Positions 1 to 11,292 of a stretch of 64,000 nucleotides of DNA are shown here, one piece after another. The stretch lies in NCBI GenBank assembly GCA_017311315.1, contig CM029610.1, forward strand, positions 9,176,236 through 9,240,235, written 5' to 3'. Made by a program: the position numbers and the translations under genes. Under the pieces are notes generated by a model. The model did not search any database, was not told where the DNA came from, and saw nothing but the letters and a program-made list of their open reading frames with translations. The stretch is from Dendrocalamus latiflorus (Eukaryota > Streptophyta > Magnoliopsida > Poales > Poaceae). Every line of letters begins with the position of its first letter. The stretch's first letter is position 1.

Positions 1-900
1 TAACCCGCTAAGTTATTAGCCTTTGATCCACTTGATTTTCTTAGCATCTCCTTGACCTAAAATGCTTTCCCAAGCGCCACTCAAATGTAATGGTTTTGAT
101 CCAATAAACTTTTTGGTATTTGGTTTACTACCAAAATACCCTCTTATTAACCTAATTTTCTCCTTCCCTTGCAAGGAATCACTATGCTTGCTATGTGTAG
201 ATGCATCAATGTCTTGTCACACATCGGTAAATCTCTCACACTCCGATTCCCACCATACCATGCCTCACTTAGATTGACTAAGGCACTTGGTGCAACCCGC
301 CGTTCAAACCTTTCATGTAATATTCATTGCATTCCTTGAGTTATGTTTGAGTTCAACCATCTCACATAGCATTCTTGACTGTTCTGGACCTTGACTCCTC
401 TGAGTATAGTCCTGGTTCTTGTTGTTGACCATAGTTAACTCTAAACTTCTCTGCACATCCAAGATTGAGAAATTGTTTCCGGGCACAAGTTCTTCACAAT
501 TTAACCCACGTTAACTGAAACATACTTCATTCAATATGAATGTACTGACCTAGGACAAATTTACTCGATCCATAGTCAATTCCCTAAAATCCAAAACTCT
601 TAGCCAAAATTTCGAACTACTTGGTCTAACCGCTACATGTGCCCAATCTAACCACCACTTATTAGTCAGGCCACTGAATAAGGCCAGTCTGACCACCTGA
701 TGCTGAAACCACCCGACTGAAAATCTAAATATTTTGCAAATTTAAATTTCAACATAACATACATTAACAATAATTTATTATAAAATACTTGTAGACCTTC
801 TCATTCAGTCATATAGTCCTCAAGAATTTTCTTTATTTTCCCCCGTCGGCTGAATGAGTCAATTATCGGAGAAAACATGTATGCATAGCAGTGATGTACT
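1..900 (-). repeat. Probable LTR-retrotransposon remnant, no gene
   Basis: No supportable gene lies here. Between about 640 and 720 the minus strand carries repeated 'GGTCAGACTGG'-like phrases, which also occur at 27.7-28.1 kb, 34.6 kb and 36.2 kb. This suggests an old fragment of the same LTR family. The short open frame at 62-277 has no recognisable domain and looks fortuitous. Confidence 0.3.
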
Positions 901-904
901 CCTA

Positions 905-1655
905 TCTAGCGAATGCTCTGGATGCTTCTATTATCTAAGTTTACTGTATTAAGGGTCTGGTTCTCTTATGTTGGTAACAGAAACTGGTTCAATTTGACTG
1001 TCTTCCCCTGCTGCTTGTTTCCGCCTACGTGGTTGGTTGTTTCATGGTTGGTTGTTTTGAAACGCTGTTGGACTACTGACCGGTCGCAAAATAGAGGATT
1101 ATCCTTATACCTGTGTGCTATGTGAACAAGAACTAGAGATATTTCAGCATCTTTTAATCAATTGTGTTGTTGTAAGATAGGTGTGGTTTGCTATCATTTC
1201 CCTGATGGCTCGTAGTGCTATCATGCCAGCTACGGACTCTAAACTTTCAGAATGGTGGCTATCTTCTTGGAGTGTTGTTCAGAAGGATCACATGAAAGAT
1301 ACAATGGTAATATTAGTTTTCTGGACAATTAGGAAAAAAAGGAATGCAAGAGTATTCAATAAAAACTTTTGCTTCTTGCAAGATATTCTGAAGGTTATTA
1401 GGCAAGAAGGGTTGTTATGGAGTTCGGCAAGAGCTCCTTGCCTTTGCAGCTAAATGTTGTTTTGTGTTGCTTTTGTCGGTGTTATTTAGTCTCTTATGTT
1501 TTCCTTTTCCCCGTTTCTAATTTAGAGAGAAGTTTGAGCAAGCCCTATTGTACTTTCTCACATGACCAATTTAGTCAGGGGATTAGTTGTACTCTCTCTT
1601 CTTCTATTAATGAAAATGATACACAAATCTTTTACATTTTCTTCAAAAAAATAAT
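905..1655 (+). mobile_element. LINE (non-LTR retrotransposon) 3' fragment with zf-RVT remnant
   Basis: Translations across 913-1125 and 1181-1453 together read like the zinc-binding domain that follows the reverse transcriptase of plant L1-type LINEs. There is a W..V..R..T.DR...RGL phrase, a CAMC-like pair, an E.E...H...C block and a later 'FWTIRKKRNARVF' block. Several stops and frame changes break it. The region ends in an AT-rich 3' tail with 'TTAATGAAAATGATACAC' and an A-run near 1650, as LINE insertions do. Only the last part of ORF2 is present, so it is a 5'-truncated, dead copy. The assignment to LINEs is by motif pattern; the subfamily is not determined. Confidence 0.65.
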
Positions 1656-2059
1656 TTTCTCCTCATCAGTGACAGCAATTGGGGTGTATCATTGCAGAGA
1701 TCAGATCTTGATGTGCAGCTGCGATTTGCTTACCTGAAATTAACCTTGCCCGGCAGCAGGCGCGCGGTTGATGCTTTCCCTACATGCTTGTTGTGTTCAT
1801 TGGTTCCGGACTTCCATTCAATTGGTGGCGTCTTGGAGGACTGTTTGAAACGCAATAATTTCGCGGGAAACAATTCAGTGTGAACAGAAGTTTGGGAAAA
1901 ATTCCACGTTCCAAATGGCCCTAGTGTGGTTACATTCGTATCTTCTTGACTGTGCTTGTGTTTTGGTTTGTCTTCTCGCGTGAGAAATCCTGTTCAGTCT
2001 TCTGCTTGTCGGTACTGGTACCATCATCTGGAAAAGTTCAGGTCTCCCTCAGGGTGCTC
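1656..2059. other. Unassigned sequence
   Basis: No gene or repeat structure can be supported here. The short open frame at 1692-1883 shows no domain. Confidence 0.3.
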
Positions 2060-2340
2060 ATTTGAGCTGAATAAATCTAAATTATGGTTTATTTTTTATT
2101 ATAACTGGTTTATTTTGTCTTATAACTGATGGTGGCTTATTTAGCGTAATTAAATTTAAAAAATTTAAAAATATAAAAATATATATTAGCACATCTCGTA
2201 TAATGCAAATAAATACGAGAAAAAAGAAACGGCAAAAAAGCTCAAAAAAAGCTGAAAAGAAAGAAAAATGCGAAATTTATAAATAGAAAAAATAAGTCTG
2301 AAATCAGAAGCTCAAGCTAAAATAAGCGGGACGTAAACCA
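2060..2340 (+). mobile_element. AT-rich MITE, copy 1
   Basis: This segment of about 280 bp has a core 'GCGTAATTAAATTTAAAAAA' and a stretch with 'GGCAAAAAAGCTCAAAAAAA'. Read on the opposite strand, both reappear in the same order at 19,570-19,835 inside the receptor-kinase pseudogene. Two copies at unrelated sites in opposite orientation indicate a small non-autonomous transposon. The ends ('TTGAGCTGAATAA' and 'AAGCTAAAATAAGCGGG') are only loosely inverted and I could not fix a target duplication, so the superfamily is left open. Confidence 0.55.
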
Positions 2341-2605
2341 AAAAAGGACACTGCTTTGAATTGAACTTTGACTTGTTGACTTGTTGCGGGGCGTCATGCT
2401 CACTACGCTTGTTATTATACACATGTACAGTTGTGTACTCCACGTGGAAACATTTAATCAATAAAATTCTCGCGGGACATTCACTGATAGGTGGAATGTG
2501 GGATCCATGGTTGAGACATGGCCTTGAGTCCACCCATCGGCTAAGGTCGTTGAAATTTTTTTGGCTTGCAACATCTGAATTGTGTGCTATATAGATCCGT
2601 GATCA

Positions 2606-3656
2606 CCCGTCATCAGGGGCGGAGAGAGGGGGTGAGCAGGGTCTGACCCCCTAATGGTCCACCAGATGTATTGATAGAACCCCTTAATCATCCTTAATCA
2701 CAGTCAATTAGTTAATATGAGCACAAATACATATTTTTTTATTCTTATGGTACATATCTAACTTGTTTAACTACATGTCGCAATTTGTAGATATGTGGAT
2801 GTGATCAAATCTCGGAACAAAAATGATAATACCACCACTCTTCACCATTATAAAATAGATGTGTTTAATGTTGCGGTCGACCAACAGTTGATTGAGTTAG
2901 AAGATCGATTCAGTTCTCAAGCAACAGAGCTTCTATCACTTTGTGCCTCACTAGATCCAAGAAAAGATGGCTTTGACATTTCAAAGATAAGTACTCTGGT
3001 GGAAAAGTACTATCCCGCTGATTTTTCAAGTCAAGATCAAGCTCAATTGGAGTGTCAACTACCACATTTTCAACTTGATGTATGCAACCATCCAGAGCTA
3101 AGTACATTGCCATCACTTGCTGATCTAACAAAGGGGCTAGTGAGATTAGGTAAAAATTCTATTTATCCAATGGTCGATAGATTGCTAAGATTAGTCATAA
3201 CTCTTCCAGTATCAACAGTGACCACTGAGAGAGTCTTTTCAGCCGTGAAACTTGCCAAGACACGTACTAGGACTAAAATGGGAGATGGCTTTTTGCGAAG
3301 CTACATGATAGTTTATATTGAAAAGGAATTGGCAGCCAAGATTAGTTCCTATGATATTATCAAATCTTATGATCTAGTTGGTAATCGTCATGCTAAATTC
3401 AAGTTAGTGGAGACGTAAGAAATTCAAGTTTGTGGAGATGTAATGAAAGTACCTTTCTTTTGTGTTACTAGACGTATGCTACATTATTTTGCCATATGTG
3501 TTATGATTGAATTTATATCACAATATATATGCGTATGTTTAATTATATATGTGTATGTTTAATTTTGCTGACACACGGCACCCAGGGTCCATGACGCCGG
3601 CGCCTTGGCGGGTCGACCCCCCTTGTCTGGATCCTGGCTCTGCCCCTGCCCGTCAT
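2606..3656 (+). mobile_element. hAT transposon, non-autonomous, with 8-bp target duplications
   Basis: The element proper is 2614-3648 (1,035 bp). Its left end reads CAGGGGCGGAGAGAGG and its right end, reverse-complemented, reads CAGGGGCAGAGCCAGG, a typical plant hAT terminal inverted repeat. The 8 bp CCCGTCAT lies directly outside both ends (2606-2613 and 3649-3656) without a mismatch, matching the 8-bp target duplication of hAT elements. The interior carries only the C-terminal part of a transposase, so the element arose from a larger autonomous one by internal deletion. Confidence 0.9.
2795..3418 (+). pseudogene. hAT transposase C-terminal fragment (dimerisation domain)
   Basis: A 207-residue frame covers the tail of a hAT transposase of the zf-TTF/DUF4371 type. 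It shows an 'HHYKIDVFNVAVDQQLIEL' segment, a 'LDPR' phrase, and from about residue 145 the hAT dimerisation signature 'RLVITLPVSTVTTERVFSAV' followed by 'TKMGDGFLRSYMIVYIEKE'. The zinc finger and the whole catalytic RNase H-like region, usually 400 or more residues upstream, are absent. The ATG at 2795 is probably internal to an old exon, since 'TTTGTAG' just before it resembles an acceptor. It lies inside the hAT element at 2614-3648 and cannot act as a transposase on its own. Confidence 0.8.
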
Positions 3657-4930
3657 CCAAGCTTTTGGTTTGTGAATTCAACTTCCCGGTCGATTCTCCG
3701 TATGATGATTTCTGCAGAATTAATCAAATCAGTCAGTAAATGATCCAGGAACTTGTTGAGCTTTGATGTCTTTGTTGAAATCAAAAGATTAGCAGTGAAT
3801 CACAAGTTGCTCCATGAGGGGTCCATTGATCAAATCAATCGATGTTTCGGATACCTTGTTATTTCGAGTTGTGTCCGTCTCGTGTGGTAGACTGGTATAC
3901 ACGTAGCCATGTCTAACTTATAGACATTTTGCATAAATTTTTCTCATTTTTTGAGTCCGAGTTAGCCTCCTAGTCAAACACAACCTTACGACAGTTTCAG
4001 ATTCTCAAGAGAGTAGATCCAATAAGAATATGAGAGCTGGAGTTTAAAATTAGAAGCCAGAGAAAACACCCTCTTAATTCTTCCCTGGTGATTCCGTGGC
4101 TCTGCTACTTGTCACAATTCTATTGTGTACCCACCCTTCATCTAGTTGTGAATCCTTCGCCTGATGATTGCGGCGGTATTAATCAAATCAATCAGTAAAT
4201 AATGCAGGAACGTGTCAAGTATCGACGTTGTTGTTAAGAATAGCGATGATATCACAAGTTGCTTCATTGATAAAATCAATCGGTGTTCCGGATATCTTGT
4301 TATTTTGAGTTGTGTCCGTCTCGCATGGTATCCACGTAGTCATAGGTGTGTTTTTTTGGATTGTGCCTTCTGACTTTTGATTTAAAATTTTGAATTCTGA
4401 CTGTTTATAAGAGAGACTATATAGAGAGATGTGTGAGTTTGACCGATATAGATGAAGTTAATATAATATCTACTATAACTAACTTATAAACTCTATTCTA
4501 AAAAGACACCGTTTAAATCAAAAGTTATAAACAGTAAGCTGAAAACAACCCGTCTCATATCTAACTAAATTTTTAACATGGTGATTTTCTGACCCCGCCA
4601 CTCGTCACATCTCTATTGTGTATCAATCCTCCAAAAAAAATTTTACAGCTAGTCAATCCTCCATCTAGTTGCAAGCTTCTTCGATTTATGAATACAACTT
4701 CTCGGTGAATCCTTCGCCTGATGATTACCGCGGTATTAATCGAATCACTCAGTAAATAAAGAAACGTGTCAAGCTTCGATCTTCTTCTTCTTGAAACTTA
4801 CGGTTGGTCATAGGATCACAAATTGCTCCATCAGGGGTGGGTCCGTTGAATAATTACTTTGGATGTTTGCTTATGCTGAGTTGTGTCCATCTAGGGTGAC
4901 ATCCACGTATGTTTGGTCCATAGCCACACC
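3657..4930 (+). repeat. Diverged threefold direct repeat (about 400-450 bp units)
   Basis: Three diverged copies lie in the same orientation. Each has a 'GATGATT..(T/G)GC(A/G)G.ATTAATC' stretch (about 3,705, 4,165 and 4,722), then 'AATCA.TCAGTAAAT', then 'ATCACAAGTTGCT' or 'ATCACAAATTGCT', and finally 'GAGTTGTGTCC(G/A)TCT' (3,858, 4,306, 4,880). The second copy contains the MITE-like insertion at 4,335-4,545. No open frame spans the units. The left edge is obscured by the hAT element that ends at 3,648. Confidence 0.6.
4335..4548. mobile_element. MITE-like insertion with loose terminal inverted repeats
   Basis: The left part contains 'CTGACTTTTGATTTAAA' and the right part 'TTTAAATCAAAAGTTATAA', near-complementary arms about 100 bp apart. 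The segment interrupts the second unit of the surrounding threefold repeat, which supports it being an insertion. Exact ends and target duplication were not resolved. Confidence 0.45.
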
Positions 4931-6128
4931 TTACCACACTCAAGTTAGACAAGTTTGACTTTCTTTGAACACTATTCAGCTTGCAGCCATATTTATAGCG
5001 TGTCACACTTCCTAATACTACGTCCCACTGGTCACTTGCACAAGCTCTTAGTAAATTTTACCCAAGTTGTGGCAACCGATTTGGACATCACAAAAATTAT
5101 GGCAAGTCAACTTTGGCGAGAAAACTTTAGTTGTAGCACTGACCCAAACACACCTTGCATCTTGGAATCATGATTTATGGCTGAAATTTAAAGTACAATA
5201 AGCTGGGCTCGAATCACTGTAATCCACAGAGGTCAATGCCTACCTGATAAGATACACCTGGTCGGGTCAGGTCAACTCAATCTGAAGAGAGCGCGCATCT
5301 TAGAATACTTCCCACTAATCCATGACCTACCTTGAAACCCTACTAGGGCCTCCAGTTTCTTATCCCCTGCTCTGATTCATTCATTTTTGGATCTGGTTGG
5401 TCATACGCCTGTAATCACTGAGCAACTAGTCCACGGCTACAGGCCCCCTGTCCCTGCTTTGGGTGCATTATTTTCTGGATGCATTGTTCCAGGTTAAAGA
5501 AAAGGCTGAGGTGCTGTTGCTTTTCTGATGCCGGTCCATCATCTTTCAGGGGTTCGTTCTTCTGGAACCTGCCTGACACCGCTGGCTTGATGCTTCACTG
5601 TTAAGCTATTGTACAAAAAAGCTATGATGGAGACTTCCAAGCTAGAAGATATGCATTCTAAGTAGGCCCTAATCTTGAGACTTTGTCTGATGTAATTAGG
5701 TGCATAGTGTTGCCATAACATCCGTGCAGAGCTGAGACTCATGGAGTCGATCATGGCCTCATGGGTGGTGTTGGAGGTGTTGGGTGGACGAAAGAGACGG
5801 CAGCCTTCCCGCTGCACTGCAGTACAGTCATATCGAGCACATGGCGATTAGGTTATAGTTGTCCACCAACGGCGCAAATCAAGGTGCGTATCACATCTCC
5901 TGGATCCTCGTAGAGTCGGGCACGCACAACAAGTGGTCGCGACGTCCCAACAGAATGCTCGTCAACTATTTCAACGATCGTTCGGCAGTGCATGCATCAA
6001 GCACGTAGTGCATAGGTCATGGAATCACCGTCTCGCTGGAAGAGATCAAGAAAGAAGGCCGTTAAACCGAACAAGCTACTGACCCTGGACTTTCTGACCT
6101 GTAAGATACTGCCCGGGTTAATCCTTGA
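4931..6128. other. Intergenic, no gene recognised
   Basis: Unique-looking sequence with only short fortuitous frames (4955-5173 plus; 5539-5817 minus), neither with a recognisable domain. I see no RNA gene or transposon ends here. Confidence 0.35.
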
Positions 6129-6392
6129 TATTCCCTCCGTTCAAATTTATATGGTATATTTTTTTAACGTATAAACTAAGAAGATATTAAAAATGACTAA
6201 GTTACCTCTAATTATTATCTCTAAATACTATATTTAATACATGTATGTAAAGAATATCAAGTAAAGCTAGATATTTATTAGAGCTATATAGGAAACATCA
6301 GACTAATTTGTATTGAAATATAAAATATATCTCATATTTGTAGATAAGACCATTCAAAAAATACGTCCTATAAACTTAGAAGAAGATAGTAC
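6129..6392. mobile_element. Stowaway-like MITE (CTCCCTCCGT type), diverged
   Basis: The left end reads 'TATTCCCTCCGTTC', close to the 'CTCCCTCCGTCC' start common to grass Stowaway (Tc1/mariner) MITEs. The interior is AT-rich (about 250 bp). The right end carries 'TACGTCCTATAAACTTAGAA' and ends 'AGTA', a degraded counterpart. This is a family-level resemblance; the exact TA target pair is not fixed. Confidence 0.6.
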
Positions 6393-7130
6393 TACGTACT
6401 ACCTCGTGGTGCACCGAGGTGAGAAACCACGTAGGGAGCAGCCCATGTAGCGTGGGTGTTTCATGCGGCCACGCGAGAGCTCGTGGACGAAGGAAAAAAT
6501 GCTACCGCGGGCAAAAAGGAAAAGAGAAATACTAGATAATGATATAGGGCCAGATCTAATTTCCAACGCAACAACAAACACTTGTCTGATCACACGTATC
6601 CAATGTCTCCCCGTGCCTCCTCTCTCACACCCTTCTCCCATGTGCAGCTCGTCCCATTCAACGTATCTTTCCCTATCTCTCTCTCCCTACACGACAGCAA
6701 CGAATTGAACCACGAGCTCACCGTGGTTCAATTCTCCTTGCGTTTATCCTCCAATTTGAGCCCTAGAGCGGTGGATGCGGGCAAGAGTTGCGCAAGTTGG
6801 TGCGGCGGTGTCGGTAGATTCACTTGGCAGAAAGAACCCAAATGTGGATTTCAAGAAAGTAAACGTCGTAACTAGGTGGGGTTCCTACTTGTATTCATGC
6901 CCATATGGCAAGAACTAAATACACTTAGCACAACAATTACAAACATTTTTTGGGAAAAGATTGAGCCTCCTGTAGACGCCAGCCTAGATAGTGATAGCAA
7001 GGAGTTGCAGAGATAGCAGCTTGCAGCATCTTATTGATCTGGGTTTTTCCCCCCGATGACCTTATTGATCCGGTTGATTGTAGCATATGGCATAAGGCCA
7101 TATCATGCACTAGAAAAACCATCTAATGTT
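6393..7130. other. Intergenic, 3' of the receptor-kinase pseudogene
   Basis: No gene is supported. Overlapping short frames on both strands around 6,400-6,880 have no domain. A 13-bp perfect inverted repeat with a 7-nt loop lies at 6702-6734 (arms GAATTGAACCACG and CGTGGTTCAATTC). The last 250 bp would be the 3' flank of the minus-strand kinase gene. Confidence 0.35.
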
Positions 7131-7534
7131 TCACTGGCTTGAAGACGCCCCTTCACAGGAGAGTTGCTTGTGAAAGTTGTCTCTTATTGCTAGCAACTCC
7201 TTCAGAGCATCTCCGATTTGCACGCGATCCGTTGGCATCTCCTCTGAACAGGAAATTCCAACGCGCAGAATTGAAGTAATACAAGCAATTCTCAGATCTC
7301 TGGTGTTGTTAGAGTTTGACTTGCTGCTTTCATCATCTTCTATCTCTGGTAGTAAGTGCTGATCAACTACATTAGCCGCACTGTCTGGCAATGCCATCTG
7401 GACATACTTGCGAAGGCCAACAACTCCTCCAAATTCACTGTCTGTTAGTCTTTTTCCAGTGAACATCTCTAGCAACAATATGCCATAACTATAGACATCA
7501 CCTTGGATTGAGACTTCGTTGCCAAGTCCATATT
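7131..7534 (-). pseudogene. LRR receptor kinase, last exon (kinase C-lobe)
   Basis: Encodes 'YGLGNEVSIQGDVYSYGILL' followed by 'EMFTGKRLTDSEF', kinase subdomains IX onward, including the invariant D of 'GDVYS' and the 'PTDRVQIGDALKEL' segment with the conserved R of subdomain XI. It ends with a serine-rich tail and a stop at 7131. This exon itself reads open from its acceptor at 7534 to its stop. It can only be reached from the upstream exon, which is broken, so it is not a gene by itself. Confidence 0.85.
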
Positions 7535-7787
7535 CTGAAACCGACAAAAAGAGTTGTGAAGAAAAAAAGGACCTGACTCTGCAAGTGTACATATGTCTAA
7601 TTAATGATCTTATATAAAATTCATTTCCAAAGCACTACATTTACATGTACAATATTTTACATATTTAAGTTCTTTTCCATTCTAAAAAAAGAGTTAAGTC
7701 ATGATATACTCAAGTGAGCTGAACAACAACAAATCCTATTTAAATTTCAAAAGCCAGCTTTGTGGGATATGTATAAAAGCTCCTCAC
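7535..7787 (-). other. Intron of the receptor-kinase pseudogene (253 bp)
   Basis: On the minus strand the donor is CAG|GTGAGG (intron starts at 7787) and the acceptor is GTTTCAG|AATATGG (intron ends at 7535). Splicing rejoins G-Y-A-A-P-E-Y-G-L-G-N-E-V, the exact place where Xa21-like genes carry their single intron. Position, phase and splice signals all agree. Confidence 0.85.
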
Positions 7788-8426
7788 CTGGAGCAGCATA
7801 ACCAATTGTTCCTCTCATTGATGCCCAACCACTTGATTTCTCTGAGTCTTGATGTAGAAACCTTGCAAGCCCAAAATCACCAACATGAGCAACCATGTCA
7901 CTGTCAAGGAGAACATTGCTTGGCTTAAGATCACGATGAATAATTGGTAATAGCCTATGTTGGTGAAGATATTCAAGTGAGGATGCCACATCAATTGCAA
8001 TGCGTAGTCTTGCAATGAGATCTAGTGCCTTGTGCTCACCATCTTCCATGACATGCTGGTGTAGCCATTGGTCTAAATTTCCATTTGGAAGGAACTCATA
8101 TACAAGGGCCTTGAAGTCATGGCCCTGAAAATCAATACTTGAGCATACTGTCAATATCTTCACAAGGTTCCGATGTCGAACGCATCTCAGTGTCTCACAT
8201 TCTGCAATGAAACTTTGAGATGCACCACGCTGCATGAGGTTGAGCACCTTTACAACGATGACTACCGTTGGTCACTGCTTCTCATTCTTCCCTTGTAGAC
8301 TGAGCCAAAGCTTCCTGCTCTGATGAGGTTGTCGAAGGTAAAACCATTCGTTGCATTGACTAACTCAGCATACGAAAGGCTCATATGTTGCTCACTGATG
8401 GGTGAAGTTTGTAGGGTTACTTTTGT
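7788..8426 (-). pseudogene. LRR receptor kinase, kinase domain exon 1 part
   Basis: Continues the juxtamembrane region ('TKVTLQTSPISEQ') into the kinase: 'SYAELVNATNGF', a glycine loop reading R-A-G-S-F-G-S-V-Y-K-G (first glycine replaced by arginine), then a frame change at about 8,255. After it come the ATP-binding lysine (VVKVLNL), 'LVYEFLPNGNLDQWLH', the catalytic loop 'HRDLKPSN', 'VGDFGLARF', and 'GTIGYAAP'. The exon ends at 7788 with CAG|GTGAGG. The catalytic loop reads HRD, whereas most LRR-XII kinases I know have HCD (non-RD). A single T-to-C change would explain it, so in a dead gene it may just be decay. Confidence 0.85.
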
Positions 8427-8711
8427 CTTTCTGTAGGTTCGTATGACACAATTAGAGAGGGGCGAATGATTGTCTCCACTATTTATCATCTGAAAACAAA
8501 ACACAACGTAGAGAAACAAAAACAAAGCAATCTGAATTACCGGATGAAAATAGTGACCGCAGCTGCCAGACTGTACGTGCTCGAAAAACCTCTGTCACCT
8601 AACTGCTCTGAATTACCGAACGACCGCAGCTGCTTGTATGTGGTCGTAAAGCCTCTGTCTCTTGACTTCTTGTTACAACCACTCGTTAGCCTCGGTCGCC
8701 TGACTGCTCAT

Positions 8712-9194
8712 TGTTAGGTTTAGTTCTTTAGCTTTTAGGATCTCCTAGGTTAGATCTAGCGGGTCCTTTTCTTTAGGGTTCGGGTGCTTGAGGTAATACC
8801 GAGAGGGAGAGAGGGGTACTAACCGTCCGACGTAGAGGAGGAGGGGTTGGCCATCGCGGTTCGTCGGTGAAGCTCTGCGCACGGGCAGCGACGGTCGGGG
8901 AAGAGGATCGGCGTCTCCCTGGCGGCCGGCGTCTCCCGAGCGGCGGTGATCTCCTTGGCGGTGGGTCTTCCCGTCGCTGGAGCGCCCCCTCTTAGATCGG
9001 GTCTAGGGTTATGTCGGTGGGTCTGGCGGCGGCACGGTGAACCTTGGTGTGCGTGCCGCCCCGGCCCCCACCTCTCTTTTATATGGCGCTGGCGACAGGG
9101 GCCCACCAGTCAATTGGGCTGGGCGCCCCCGATCAGGGCGCGGTCAAGGGGTGGCATTTGGCCGTTGGGCCAAATGCCTGAGATCACTCTAACA
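8712..9194 (-). repeat. Copia 3' LTR
   Basis: 483 bp, nearly identical to 14887-15369 (about 8 mismatches by eye). It contains the same TATA-like box at 9085-9076. Confidence 0.93.
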
Positions 9195-9206
9195 TTCTCC
9201 CCCTTG
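9195..9206 (-). other. Copia polypurine tract
   Basis: Directly before the 3' LTR the minus strand reads AAGGGGGAGAA, the purine-rich primer for plus-strand DNA synthesis in LTR elements. Confidence 0.8.
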
Positions 9207-9381
9207 ATCTCAATCTATACTTTATCTTAATTACTTTTCACTTTACACATTCCATCACAGATTAGTGCATAGAACATGTCTCATCGTCACGGTCAATCGC
9301 CGATAGATTCAACAGCTACAATACACCTCTCTGTTATGAAATAGTTACTTTAATCTTTTGGGCCATCTTTTAGTCCAGGAA

Positions 9382-11292
9382 TCATAGGCTTTCCTTTAAA
9401 CCCATGCCGGCTACATGTTCTCTGAACACGTTGGGTGGTAAGCCTTTAGTAAGCGGATCCGCTAACATCTTTGCGGTACTTATGTGCTCAAGACTTATAA
9501 TTTGATCCCGAACTTTATCTTTCACAACATAATACTTTATGTCAATGTGTTTGGCAGCACCACTTGACTTATTGTTGTGGGCATACATTACTGCGGGTTC
9601 ATTATCGCAGTACAACTTAAGTGGTCTATTGATGTCGTCAACCACTTTTAAACCGGGTATGAACTTCTTTAGCCAGTTCACCTGCCCCGTAGCCTCATAA
9701 CATGCTACAAACTCGGCATACATTGTGGACGATGTAGTGACGGTTTGCTTTGAGCTTTTCCACGATATAGCTCCTCCAGCGAGAGTGAATACATATCCGG
9801 ATGTAGACTTTCTATCATCTCCCGCAAAATCAGAATCTGTATACCCCACTATATGGAGTAAATCTGATCTTCTGTATGTCATCATGAGGCTTTTTGTTCC
9901 TTGCAAATAACGCAAGACTTTCTTTATCAATTTCCAATGTTCTATTCCAGGATTGCTCTGGAATCTGCCAAGTAACCCGGTAACAAATGCTAAGTCAGGG
10001 CGTGTGCACACTTGAGCATACTGTAAGCTTCCGACAGCTGAAGCATATGGAACCGCTTTCATTTGATCGATCTCATACTGGTTCCTAGGGCATTGAAAAT
10101 CCCCATATCTGTCGCCCTTGACTATAGGTGCAGGTGAAGGACTACATTTATGCATACCAAATTTCTTTAAGACTTTCTCTATGTATGTCTTTTGTGACAG
10201 TCCCAATGTCCCCTTGTTTCTATCCCGGTGAATTTCGATCCCTAGAACGAACGAAGCTTCACCAAGATCTTTCATATCAAAGTTTGAGGACAAAAACTTC
10301 TTTGTCTCCAGTAGCAGACTAACATCACTACTAGCTAGTAGGATATCATCCACATACAGGATTAGGAAGATAAACTTCCCATCTTTAAACTTTGCATAAA
10401 CACAGTTGTCCTCTACATTTTCTTTAAAACCAAATTTTCTTATTGTACTGTCAAACTTCAAGTACCACTGTCTTGAAGCTTGCTTTAACCCATAAATCGA
10501 TTTCTTTAGGCGGCATCCCATTCTTTCATTTCCTTCCACGACAAAACCTTTCGGTTGTGCCATGTAAACATTTTCCTCCAAATCCCCATCAAGAAATGCC
10601 GTCTTTACATCCATCTGATGTAACTCTAAATCATAATGTGCTACTAATGCCATTATGATTCTGAAGGAATCTTTACATGAGACTGGAGAAAAGGTCTCAT
10701 TGTAATCAATCCCTTCTCTTTGCGTGAAGCCTTTTGCCACAAGTCGCACTTTGTATCTTTCTACATTCCCTTGGGAGTCATGCTTTGTCTTGTAGACCCA
10801 TTTACAGCCTACTGTTTTGGCTCCTTTAGGAATAATTTCCATGTCCCAGACTTTATTAGTTTTCATGGACCTCATTTCCTCTTCCATGGCCTCAAGCCAT
10901 TTTGAGGAATTTTCGCTTCTCATGGCTTCTTCAAATGAGGTGGGATCATCCTCCATTTGAAATTCCTCTGTATGATAAATCTGATAATCATCAGAAATAA
11001 CTGATCTTCTTACTCTTTGAGACCTCCTTGGGGCCTCCTCATTTGGTACATCTTCTGTTTGAGGCTGCTGTTGCTCCCCCTCATCTGTGGCAATAGGTTC
11101 TATAGGATCCTGAAGAACAAGTTCCTCATTATCATTCATTGTTGCCACAGGAGGAACAATAACAGGTGCTGGCACCACAGTGTCTTGTACCGTCGGTGCA
11201 GCGACAGCAGGTAGTGTGAAGAATGGCTCTTGAATCATCGGAGTGGGCGCATACACCCGCTTCTCTTCAAGATCAATCTCACGAGCTACCAT
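9382..11292 (-). pseudogene. Copia reverse transcriptase and RNase H (open, 636 codons)
   Basis: An uninterrupted frame holds the whole RVT_2 domain: 'KWVYKTKHDSQGNVERYKVR', 'LVAKGFTQREGIDYNETFSP', 'QMDVKTAFLDGDLEE', and the catalytic 'YVDDILLAS'. The Copia RNase H follows, with 'GYTDSDFAGD', 'SSTMYAEF', 'YCDNEPAV' and the tail 'HISTAKMLADPLTKGLP'. All signature aspartates are visible. It is the 3' part of a single polyprotein and has no start of its own; upstream stops and a frameshift cut it off, so it is listed as part of a dead gene. Confidence 0.9.
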
